NCBI GenBank assembly: GCA_021234155.1
Contig: JAJEKV010000005.1
Location: 27,244,689-27,308,688, forward strand
DNA: 64,000 nucleotides
Reading direction: 5' to 3'
From: Isoetes taiwanensis
Taxonomy: Eukaryota; Streptophyta; Lycopodiopsida; Isoetales; Isoetaceae
In this document: positions 11,548-21,060 of the stretch, piece after piece
How positions within the stretch are numbered: the first letter of the stretch is position 1
Layout: every line of letters starts with the position of its first letter
Made by a program: the position numbers and the translations under genes
The notes under the pieces: generated by a model
What the model saw: the letters and a program-made list of their open reading frames with translations, nothing else
What the model was told of the DNA's origin: nothing
Database searches by the model: none

Positions 11548-11560
11548 GGCGACCATACCC
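11548..11560 (-). repeat. Right terminal inverted repeat of pogo-like element
   Basis: GGCGACCATACCC, followed by TA at 11561-11562. It pairs with the left end at 6649-6661. Confidence 0.88.
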
Positions 11561-11798
11561 TATCTACGAACCATTTATAGTTTTAGTATACTCATGGGAA
11601 AGATATCTCTAGTCCGAGTGTGTGTGTTTTACAACTTATTATTAATAGATGGTCGTTAATAATGGGTTTAATTTCACAGGTTTAGAAAGGCAATTAACGT
11701 ATATTTCTAGGACATATAGACAAGATGGACGAAGAGAAATGTTCGAGGCGGTCTTGGCCACCGCGATAAATTTCTTGTACATACAATTGTACTACTTA

Positions 11799-11963
11799 GG
11801 GACGCCTCATATGTGACCGGCAAGTTTCTGCCGGACGTCAAGCCGTTGAGACGCTCAGGTGTAAACTGCTCCAATAGTTCGGGGACAAACGGCTCAGACG
11901 TCAAACCGGCCGTCTCAGATCAACTACATGTGAATACCTAAAGATTTACATGTGAGGCGCCTC
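11799..11963. mobile_element. 165-bp inverted-repeat element (PIF/Harbinger-type MITE candidate)
   Basis: The left end GGGACGCCTCATATGT (11799-11814) matches the reverse complement of the right end ACATGTGAGGCGCCTC (11948-11963) at 13 of 16 positions. TTA flanks both sides (11796-11798 and 11964-11966). A 3-bp TTA duplication with short inverted ends is the pattern of PIF/Harbinger-derived MITEs. It lacks any coding frame and is more GC-rich than its flanks. It sits about 540 bp upstream of the methyltransferase start codon, so it may lie in that gene's promoter region. Confidence 0.7.
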
Positions 11964-11966
11964 TTA

Positions 11967-12506
11967 TTTTAATAGAAGACCGTTGGGTGCTCAGCAATCC
12001 ACAACATTTTAAAGATTCCAATGTGGTGCATTGAAATCAAACAAGCACAAAATTGTACGCAATGTGAATGAACATGGCAATGCCTTTTAACATGGTCAAC
12101 TGGCATGATGTTGGTGTGCCTTAAAGGAACAAAATTTGAGGGCTACGATCTACCCCCTACTTGGTTGCATCGTGTTGTAAAGTGCAATGGCAGACTGCTC
12201 CCGCCCATCATCTCAACCTGCATTTTCTCAGGTTCTTCCCAAGCTTCTTTTCCCAGATCTTGAATACTTAGGATTGTCTGCTAACAATTCAGATTGTTCT
12301 TGTTTCTACTTATTTGTTTTCGAATTTGTGCAGTAATCCAGCTTGAGATTTTATTTTCTAGCTTTTACAACTGCAATTTGCAAGGTAAATCTGAGTTCCG
12401 ATCCAAGTTTATAGCACCAAAATATCAGTTTTGACTTTGATGCTTTGCAAATCTGATTGCTGATGAGCTCACTGGTAATTTGATTTGTTTGCTTAAGATT
12501 CGAGTA
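11967..12506 (+). promoter_or_regulatory. Probable promoter and 5' untranslated region of the methyltransferase gene
   Basis: This stretch separates the MITE candidate from the start codon at 12507. I cannot identify a TATA box or transcription start with confidence. Polypyrimidine tracts followed by AG near 12230-12330 could mark a 5' untranslated intron. The reading frame of exon 1 is open upstream to 12480 but has no ATG before 12507. Confidence 0.35.
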
Positions 12507-15500
12507 ATGGGAACAGAGCATTTGGGTTCTTTTGACTGCCTGAACGAATTAGTCAGACAAGTCGGAGGTTGTGCAGTTAAGGATGGAGGTTTTGCAACCC
12601 AGCTTGAGAACCATGGCGCAAGCCTTGATAATCAATTATGGAGCGCTTTTGCCTTGATTTCTGACCCTGATCTTATTTTAAAGGTGTACAATTTGAATGC
12701 ATTGACAGTCATTTATTGGACTAAATTATGTGCTTCCTTCCTGAGGATATGGGTGTGCTTCTGATTTGCAAAGAGATAAATCTGATTAAAGTGTCCCTCC
12801 TGAGGATACTGCTCATCTATATTCTGTTACTCTTTGATCAAACGATCAAATTGATGTGTTGAAAGAGACCATGCTTGAACCTTTCATCAAGTAATAACTA
12901 TGCCAATTTATTATGTCCATCAGAATAAAGTTGCACTTACAAAGTTAGTCTTTGGACAGGTGCATCGAGAGTACTTTGAAGCAGGTGCAGAAGTAGTGGT
13001 AACATCTTCTTACCAGGTACCTTTGTGAATATGCAAGATGCTTGAACATACAAGGATCATTTCTTTTGGTTTACTCAAAGACATTCATGATTTTCCTCTC
13101 TACACTCTTATGTAAAATGCAGAGCCCCTAGTATCAACCAACTATCTCGATTGCTGTTACGTTGTACCTAATTGCTTTGCTCAGTGATTTTCTCTTTTCA
13201 GGGAACTTTGCAACGATTTGAAGCAAGAGGGTTGTCAAGGCAAGAAGCAGAGGCCTTGTTGCAGAAAAGCGTGCAGCTTGCTTGCAAAGCCCGGCATGAG
13301 TTTATGGATAATTATCAGAAGCTAAACTCTTTTGCTGCTCCAATTAAGCCATTAGTTGCTGCTTCGATAGGAAGCTATGGAGCTTATCTTGCAGATGGTT
13401 CTGAATACAGGTAATCATATCAATATGATCTTAATTTTGTAATGTTCTATCAAAGGGATGAGTCAAAGACCGTCTTCAAGTTATCTGGCGCACTACAAGG
13501 CACCCTAATGGAATATAATGATAGACAATAAATATATAATTACAACTGACAATGGGCTCTCTTCTGATCGATCCTATTCATTGGAAAAAGAAAGCAGATA
13601 GAGGTGTTCCCATGATCATGGAAAGCTACAGCAGTTGTAGATTCTGCAAATGGCCTTCTGCATGTGCAGTGGCAATCTCTGATCTGCAGATGCTACTATG
13701 AAATACTATTAATTAAAGACATGGGAAGGGTTATCTGCTCATTACTTTATATTTCTGCGCAGTGGACACTATGGGTCATCAATGAGCTTGAGTGACCTGA
13801 AGGACTTCCATCGGCGTCGAATACAAGTTCTTGCAAATAGTGAAGCAGATATATTAGCAATTGAAACAATACCATGTAAAATCGAAGCCCAGGTCAGTGA
13901 TAAATTTATAAGGTATTGTGTTGTAACTAAAAGTGGCATACTAATCTAGAGGTTTGGTATTATATTACTTTGCTGTTGAGAACAACTTATAATACGCGGA
14001 TTTGTGTTCTACACCCTTTTTACACCTTTGTAATCATTTAAAGCCATGTTTAGTTTTTTTTTGGGGAGACCCCAGGTCAGTGATAAAATCATGAGGTATT
14101 GTGTTGTAACCATAGGTAACATACTAATCTAGAGGTTTGGATATAGTATATACTAATCTAAGCTTAATTTGCTGTTGAGAACACTTATAATACATGGATG
14201 TGTGTTCTACACCCTTTTTACACCATTGTAATCATTTGAAGCCGTTTTCCCTTATTTTCCTTTTTTTTTTTTTTTGGGGGGGGGTGTTGCATTTTAAACC
14301 TGCTAAGGCATATGGCTCCTCATCCTTTAATGTTGCAAGAAAGCAAAGATTTATGGTCAAATGTGGAAAAGTGCAATTTGCCATTCTGGCCGCTCTAAAA
14401 CAAGCCCTCATGTTGGCCTTTTGTTTTTGCTTTTAAAAAGACACTTTTAAAAATTGTACGTTTCCAATATGATAGTAGACAGGCCAGATACAAGGAGAAG
14501 TGAAATAAATGATACAATGAATCATGCCAAACCTATCATGTCTATAAGATGAGTCAAATTCCTCAATATCTCCATTGTACTCAATCAGAGTTCTCTCCAC
14601 TTTAGCACATCATATATATATCCACTTAATTGTTTTGTAGGAATCCCAAAGATATCAACCAGTAGACAGATTGCAGCAAAAGATAGTAAACTGCAAATTC
14701 CATATGCAATGCCGCTGGCTGAGCCTGGAAGGGGAATCTATAAATCAGGTTCCTGCCTATTTGATGAATTGGATTGTGTTGTTTTCCCAATATTTAGCTA
14801 AGTGAACAAGCATTCAAAAACGATGGTGTATGGATGTTGCAGAATAATGGAATATTGATGGAATATATGGCACCAAGACAGAAATTCTTGGCAAAACATG
14901 GAAAGCCCTATCATCATTTCATGCATGATAACATGCACTTGTTGGAATATACATTTTCTGTAATACGGGAAATAGCAGAATGCCAATGTCAGCTATTGAT
15001 AGATACCATGATAGATGGGATTGTTGTGTTACAAACAGCATGTAGATATTAGAGAGTAATACAGTATAGGGTCTATCTCCAGACCCCACGCCATACAAAT
15101 TAACTCTTTGCATATTGCTGCCTTTACAAATTTCATTTTGACCAAGAGCAGTGCACATAGGCATATCTTTCCTCAAGATTGCCCCCGTTACAAATAACTA
15201 TAAGGTATTAAAAAATGTTAATTTTAAAACAGCTATCCTCTATTTAAACTAGTATTTCCTATAGTCCTAACGACCATAGCTCTTTATTGTATGGTGACGA
15301 GCTGAAATTCAATAGAATTTCTAAATGTTCCCCTAATCTTGATTCGGGTGCAACTAGTGCCACATTTACTGCATAAGAGTAACGAAAACTCCCTTCTACT
15401 GTTCCCAAGCTAATTCTTGTCAAAAATTCGCACATTCTATAATAAGGCCTTAACGGGGTAATAAGCAATTGAGTGGACTATCCCACAGTTGATCTCTGTG

Positions 15501-17828
15501 TATGGTACTGAAGGTGCCCTGTTCTTAATTTAATGCTTTCTACAACTGCTCTCAATGTCAACAACTGCTCCATGGTGGAATATTGGGTCTAACTGCTGCT
15601 TCTTGCATTACATATCTATTACCCTCAGCATATGCAACCATTTTTTAAATTCTTATTGTTGCAAATAGCTTGCCCACTTGTAATCCTTATTACTTTTTGT
15701 GCCATCATTACATCGCCAATGCGTTGGAAATCTCTCTACCTAGCGTATTCTGATTTCCTATGTGCACATGCTTCTTTTATCTACTTGCTAGCTGTTTCTC
15801 GAAGAACTTCTATGTGACCTTGCTTTAAGTTTATGTTCCCTATCATGCAATAAATCTCACGGGGAAGCAGGGAGGGATGGAGGGAGCATGATTGCCACAT
15901 TGGAAACCCATTGGAAATTGGTAATGAAGAAACTTATACAAAAATGGATCTACATACTTGTTATATTCATGTCAGGAATGTCACACATGTACAGAAGTGA
16001 CTTAAAGCAAGCATTATGGTTTGAATCTCTACCTATCTACAAACTGAGGGATTTAGCTTCATACATTTCTTTGTATGTTAGCTGTTATGCTGTATTGATG
16101 TGTTATGTTGCATTTCTCAAAAAATTATGTCAATGGTTCATTCTTGGTAGCGTTGTTGAGAAAGCTTGTAGAGGCCTTATGGAAGATTGCATGTTTTGTC
16201 ACCTGCAGTGGCACTGCATAGATTCTGGAATGGTTGTCTCATTATGTGTTTATCCTTTTTTGTCCCTGTGCGCTGTATGATGTGCAGCACGATTCTGAGG
16301 TAGATACCTGGCCTCATTATATGGAAGCTGGCCTAACTTGTTGAGAATAATTCCTATAAACCAAAGGCTGAGGAATGGGACAGATGCATGCAAACCTCAC
16401 AAAACCTTTAAGTTTAAAAGCATTTAATCTACGATTCCCTGGCAATAACTTTCTCCATGCATTGATATCTCTGGCTTGGTGCATAGTGTGCACATTTATA
16501 TTTTAAATCTACAGTAGGATGGTATGAGAGGTTCTTTATAGCAAGAGAACTCCTGAAATCGTCCTTCAAGAGAATAAATGATTATAATTATTAATCAACG
16601 CCCTGACTTCGAATAGAACTTAAAGAGTCCTTACATTAGGGCTCCTGCATGTAGTATAATCATGGATCCCAATATATGGCTACTGGTCATCCCACCAAAA
16701 TGAGGTTCTTTTTAATTCGATAATTTTGATCTTACGAGAGATGATGACTAGTCAAAATTTGCCTGATGTAGAAGCAACTAGGAAAGGGGCAGAATAAGGG
16801 GGTGGGAACTTTGTTTTATCAGCAACCGGTCTCGCAGTTCAAGCTGTATTATTTCTTTTTCCTACAGTCTGTTAAAAGCTGTTGCCCTTTACCATATCAA
16901 CATAAATCATGCTCTTCTTTTTGGTCCACAATGATTGCTTTTTGTCCTAACTAGTTGCAATGCTAGTTGTAATTCTGCTTCTTGTCCAAGCTGTTTCTAA
17001 TGCCAGTAGTTGTTTGTCCTCTCTCCAAGCATACAGGAGTTGCATACACTGAATGCCACAAGACACCACAGAGAGAAGGGCTGTTTGCATACACACATAA
17101 AGCTAGCGGGATTCTTAACTGAAAATATCTCCCATATGGGATGGGGACCAATACATTAATGCATGTGGGGCCATGTAGAAATCTAGTGATCAATTGGGTT
17201 GTAAGAATTCTGAAAGCTGCAACAAGCTCCAATAATCAATATATAAGACGAGCTCTGATTAATGACTGCAGGCTTTTATGGAGCTACTGGAAGAGGAGGA
17301 TGTGAAGATCCCATCATGGCTTTGTTTTAATTCCACAGATGGCGTAAACATTGCTAGTGGGGACTCCCTTCTAGAGTCAGTTGCCTTGATTGATAAATGT
17401 GACAAAATTGTAGCGGTTGGAGTTAATTGTACTGCTCCTCAGCACATCCAGGGCCTCATTTCTTCTATCCAAAAAGTGAGTCTGTGATTTCTAAAGCTTG
17501 TAGCTTCCCAATTGATTTTGTACTTCCTCACCCACTTGTGCTATTTGCAGGCAACGTCAAAACTGGTTGTTGCATATCCCAACAGTGGAGAGGTGTATGA
17601 TGGCAAGACTAAGAAATGGATGGTAAGGAATGAATTTGGTTAATATTTATCAAGTTGTAAGAACTTAACTGTGCTGTTTTGCAGCCCTGCACTGGAGTTT
17701 CAGATTCAAACTTCGCCTCGTATGTCTGCCAGTGGAGAAAGGCTGGGGCTTCAATTATTGGAGGATGTTGCCGAACAACACCAGATACAGTACGTGCAAT
17801 TATCAAAGCTCTCAACGGAGAGATCTAA
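12507..17828 (+). CDS. HMT: Homocysteine S-methyltransferase, seven exons
   Basis: This cytosolic zinc enzyme transfers a methyl group to homocysteine to make methionine, in plants mainly from S-methylmethionine. The exons I read are 12507-12683, 12960-13016, 13202-13410, 13763-13892, 17272-17475, 17551-17622 and 17685-17828. All have GT/AG borders and phases fit throughout, giving 330 residues (the Arabidopsis enzymes are about 326-347). Family landmarks are VKDGGFATQLE (exon 1), VVVTSSYQ (exon 2), ASIGSYGAYLADGSEY (exon 3), DFHRRR and ETIP (exon 4), VGVNC (exon 5), YPNSGEVYDGK (exon 6) and GGCCRTTP (exon 7). The Cys of VGVNC and the adjacent Cys pair of GGCC are the zinc ligands known for this family, and all three are present. 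No stop or frameshift is seen. Intron 4 is 3379 bp and unusual (see separate entry). This is the one gene here that looks functional. Confidence 0.95.
13887..14287 (+). repeat. Tandem duplication of the intron 4 start, including the splice donor
   Basis: The exon 4/intron 4 junction (CAG then GTCAGTGATAAA, from 13890) is repeated at 14073, with CAG and GTCAGTGATAAA again. About 170 bp downstream of each junction follow in parallel: 'ctaatctagaggtttgg', 'ttgctgttgagaac' and 'tgtgttctacacccttttt'. Each copy ends in a poly-T then poly-G run (about 14054-14066, and 14261-14284 with T15 G9). The second donor, GT at 14076-14077, is as good as the first. Its use would add about 183 bases of intron to the mRNA. 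Confidence 0.85.
14288..17271 (+). other. Remainder of intron 4, no gene recognised
   Basis: About 3 kb of AT-rich sequence. Frames such as 14834-15052 and 15888-16280 on the plus strand have no recognisable domain and start within sequence without other gene signals, so I leave them uncalled. The size compared with the other introns (under 370 bp) suggests one or more old insertions, but I see no clear element ends. Confidence 0.45.
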
Positions 17829-18029
17829 TATAGGCCAACTCTTCGAAGATAGGCTAAAGTCTTTCAAAAATAGAGGGCACGGAATTTTTAATGGAAAGAC
17901 AATTTTGAGGTTGCATATTTTGTGCACCTTGATTCACCACATGGGTTAGCCATTTTTTGTTCACCCATGCATTTAATGCCATTTGAGTTCTACGTCTCCT
18001 CTACTCTATTGCAGATTACACTAAGGCCC

Positions 18030-18225
18030 TTTTTCCATATTAGTCGGAAAATACGACTGCCATATATAATATACTATACGACACCATTTGTGCCTCCAGG
18101 GCTAAAATTAGACACAAACTTAAACTTGCTTTTCGACTGACTAGTGGAAAACCATGAAAAAATAAGATATATATTCAAATAAGACTAGGTCTCTTATTTT
18201 ACGACGGAGGAAATAGCCCGGAATA
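18030..18225. mobile_element. Possible Stowaway-like MITE remnant
   Basis: The right side reads, on the reverse strand, CCTCCGTCGTAAAATAAG, which resembles the usual Stowaway end (CTCCCTCCGTCCCAAAATAAG). The left side has a weaker GTCGGAAAATACGAC match in the opposite sense. A TA duplication cannot be fixed. It lies about 200-400 bp past the methyltransferase stop, so it may fall in its 3' region. Confidence 0.35.
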
Positions 18226-18489
18226 AAATAAGACTCCATTTATAATCCAAACCTATTCCGAACCTAAAATAAGACATGGAAAAGCGATTTTCTTTTAGGA
18301 CAATAGGTGGCCGAGTCAAATGTTGACACATTATTTTGTATTCTACAACGATTCTAGTAGAAATATAGAACAAGGATTTGAACGTTGCAACCCAAACCAG
18401 TGTTATAAGAAATTGCACGAAGCACAAAGACATGCAAATAGATTTTTGTATATAACATATTAGCTCGAATGCCACCATTGAGTCATCCT

Positions 18490-18880
18490 ACTAACAATAG
18501 TGCAGTAGTGCACTAAGGATGTCCACTTTCTCCCACTATGTTTGGACTATACATTGATCAACTTGAGGATTGGCTTGCTCAATATGAAGGTGGAGGGGCG
18601 CAACTTTGTCATCACATCATTAGGCAGCTGATATATGTAGATGATGGGGATCTCTTAGCTAAGGCTCATGCCAGTATGAAACAACATCTAGATGTGCTCA
18701 GTAGCTTTTATCACAATACTGATATACACGTCAACTTGGCCAAGACAAAGCTTCTCCTAGTATCCTCTTTTAAGCAGCAAAAATTGCCTCACTTTACTTA
18801 TTAAGGTCAAAGTGTGAAGGTGCTGCAAACATACAAATACCTTGGGGTGGAGTTTAGAACCACCATGTACTAGGATACAT
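18490..18880 (+). pseudogene. LINE reverse-transcriptase fragment
   Basis: The frame from 18538 reads MFGLYIDQLEDWLAQ, then YVDDGDLLA (the catalytic Y-x-D-D box), then NLAKTKLLL. A few bases upstream a shifted frame gives GCPLSPT. After the stop near 18804, a YLGVEF segment follows. This is the central RT region only, so both ends of the element are missing. It is closely related to the remnant at 1.15-2.64 kb, including the shared wording around 18840 and 2260, and better preserved. Confidence 0.85.
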
Positions 18881-20399
18881 ATATTTAATGGGTGACTACA
18901 GATTGGAGGCTTTGTATGTCATGCAGAACTATTGCGACAGTCCCATTGAACATACTTGTTTTGGATTTCGGTAGATAACTCATGATATCATTACATACAA
19001 TAAGCCCAAGGCCAAAGCTTTGCCAAAAACCAATATTGTGTTCTCTTCTATGGTAGAGCTTTGGCCTTTTATGACATTTACTAAAGCAAATATATAGTGG
19101 TACAGCTTTGGTTCTCATAGTATGTCTTGGCATGTGTTAAGTCAAGGTTTGAAAATCCTTGTATAGATTGTTTTCTTGTCATTGTACTTGTATTCAAACA
19201 TTGTTCATCTTGCGCATGATATAGTTTCAACATCATGCAGATCTGTAGGAGTAGATAAACTATTGTTAATCATCAAATAATCTTGCATTTGAATTTTGTT
19301 ATATGAAATCTTGGGCCTCCCGTTGCATTTTAATCAATTGTGTTTAACTACCAAAGATAGTTAAATGTGCTTGGATGCCACTGTTATAATGCAAACTAAA
19401 GTAGTTATTTTGGCACAAACTTTATAGAAATCTTAATCACGATGACATTTATCTAAAGATATGATGTGTATAATAGTTTGAGTTGGAAGATAAGATGATT
19501 TTGAAGGACCTCCCAACATAGCAGGCATACTTGCATTGGTGCCATTCGTAGAAAAAAATATTTGAATCAAATAGGAAAGCACCAACGCAAAATCCTCAAA
19601 TAGAAAAGTAGCCTTATGTGTGTGGCTGCAACACCACACACATGTTAAACTTGAAAAGCAAAGATGATACATGATTTACCATTTAACAATTGAGAAGTAC
19701 AAAGTATAGGCCAACAAGTAGGCATCTAAAAGGCATTGTTGCTTGTAAGGTATAGAATATTGAAGGTAAAAGAAACACTACAAATGTCATTCCAATGATT
19801 GATAAGCATTCCTCACCTTTTAGCTTGTTAATGCACACCCATTAATATACCAAGGACACATCTGTAATGACAACATGAACATTAGGTATTGCAAAAGAAA
19901 AAGAGGGGGAATACATATCAGACACTATTTTCTTGTGCAAAAGTCAAATTATCAAAAGTCAAAGCATGTCATTTCTATCATACGGACATTTCTATTTTAA
20001 GAATAGTAAACAGCTAATTAAAATGGAAAGGAGGTCATTCTACTTTGTTATCTGATATTTGGTTGCCTTGCAAATGTAAATGCCATTTTTTTTTAATCTA
20101 GGCTTACCAACTCTAGAAGATAGTAGAAGCATTATTGAGAGAATGCATGACTCTGTACAAGAAACCCCTTTAGGATGTTAAAAATATGATACCTGCGAGC
20201 CCAACCATTCCTCACATTCTTCAATTACCAAACAATGATCTAGAATAATCATTTGCTGCATATATTCAGAATGTGAAGAAAAGAAAGAATATGCAAAGTG
20301 GCATATCCGATCTTTCCGAAATTTTCTGAAAGAACATCCTCTTCACATACCTCAAACACTCCTCTTGTTTAACTTTGCTAATGACTTAAACAAGCAAAT
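18881..20399. other. AT-rich intergenic DNA
   Basis: No coding frame with a known domain is seen. A 12-bp perfect inverted repeat (AAGGCCAAAGCT) pairs about 19008-19019 with about 19056-19067 and could form a hairpin. Nothing else is supported. Confidence 0.45.
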
Positions 20400-21060
20400 T
20401 GTATGTGATCAAAAGAAAAAGCTTGAATCGGCACACAAGGTAGACACGCTTAGATACCCTTTGCCATTCCAAAAACTCCATTCCTCATCAAGTACAATTA
20501 GTGGAAGACTTGATGTCATGGTGGATAATAGAAAATCCATGTAAGCATTCCAAAGCTTTGGCTTCTCGAACTGCAATTCCAACCTTTCTATTCCAGTTGA
20601 GATGGCGTTTGAATTTACTCTTAACATTGTCATAAGCTACTTATGTATTTCATCTATATAATTCACAAGTTGCACCACAAATGCAATGACTTTCTTGTCC
20701 ATGAGAAGAAGCAGGTAGACATAATTTGTAGACACAATAATATATTGGTAACATTGGAGATATGCAGAAGCCTGCATTTCTTTTATTACAATTTTCCTAT
20801 TTGAGGATTTCACATCTGTTGTCATACAATCTTGTCACATTGTTGGAGGGAAAATACATGACTGAATTTTTGAAATAGACTAATTCGTGTGAGAAGTTAT
20901 GTCATTGCCAAGTAAACTCTCAAGTTTCGTCAAAAGTTTTCCTGGTAAAGCATTGCCGCTCAAATCCAATGCTACTAACCTCTCACATTGTCAAAGGCTC
21001 TAATACTTCATCCCTTGTGGCTGAGCTCAAGCTTCTAAACCTTTGATCAACAACCAAGTC
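20400..21060 (-). pseudogene. Decayed LRR receptor-like kinase fragment
   Basis: Reading leftward, about 20990-20890 gives CERLVALDLSGNALPGKL, which fits the plant leucine-rich repeat pattern (LxxLDLSGNxLxGxL). At about 20810-20780 a KIVIKEMQA segment may be the kinase lysine region. At about 20620-20510 comes LNWNRKVGIAVREAKALECLHG, then IIHHDIKSS, the kinase catalytic loop (normally HRDxKxxN). Here the R is H. Stops and frame changes follow, with a DEEWSF segment in another frame. The later kinase subdomains are not recognisable. It is a clear pseudogene of a membrane receptor kinase, with too little left to assign a subfamily. Confidence 0.65.

Larger units (their letters stand above)
6649..11560 (-). 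mobile_element. Pogo/Tigger-like DNA transposon, complete ends
   Basis: The left end reads GGGTATGGTCGCC (6649-6661) and the right end is its exact reverse complement (11548-11560). Both are flanked by TA (6647-6648 and 11561-11562), as expected for the Tc1/mariner/pogo superfamily, which duplicates TA. A weaker TCGCG match follows in both ends. The 4912-bp element has GC-rich subterminal regions (about 6800-7200 and 11160-11560) against AT-rich flanks. It contains a CENP-B/pogo-type transposase on the minus strand and a small plus-strand open frame near the left end, so the two are convergent. The transposase is broken, so the copy is probably immobile by itself, though its ends could still be acted on in trans. 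Confidence 0.88.

Noticed and set aside
11164-11580. 138-codon plus frame at the right end of the pogo-like element
   Set aside because: It is subterminal GC-rich sequence with overlapping minus frames, and it runs through the terminal inverted repeat.
14834-15052. 72-codon plus frame inside intron 4
   Set aside because: No similarity recognised and overlapped by equally long frames on the other strand.
15888-16280. 130-codon plus frame inside intron 4 of the methyltransferase
   Set aside because: No domain, odd composition with many Met, Cys and Tyr, and it lies within a spliced intron. Probably chance.
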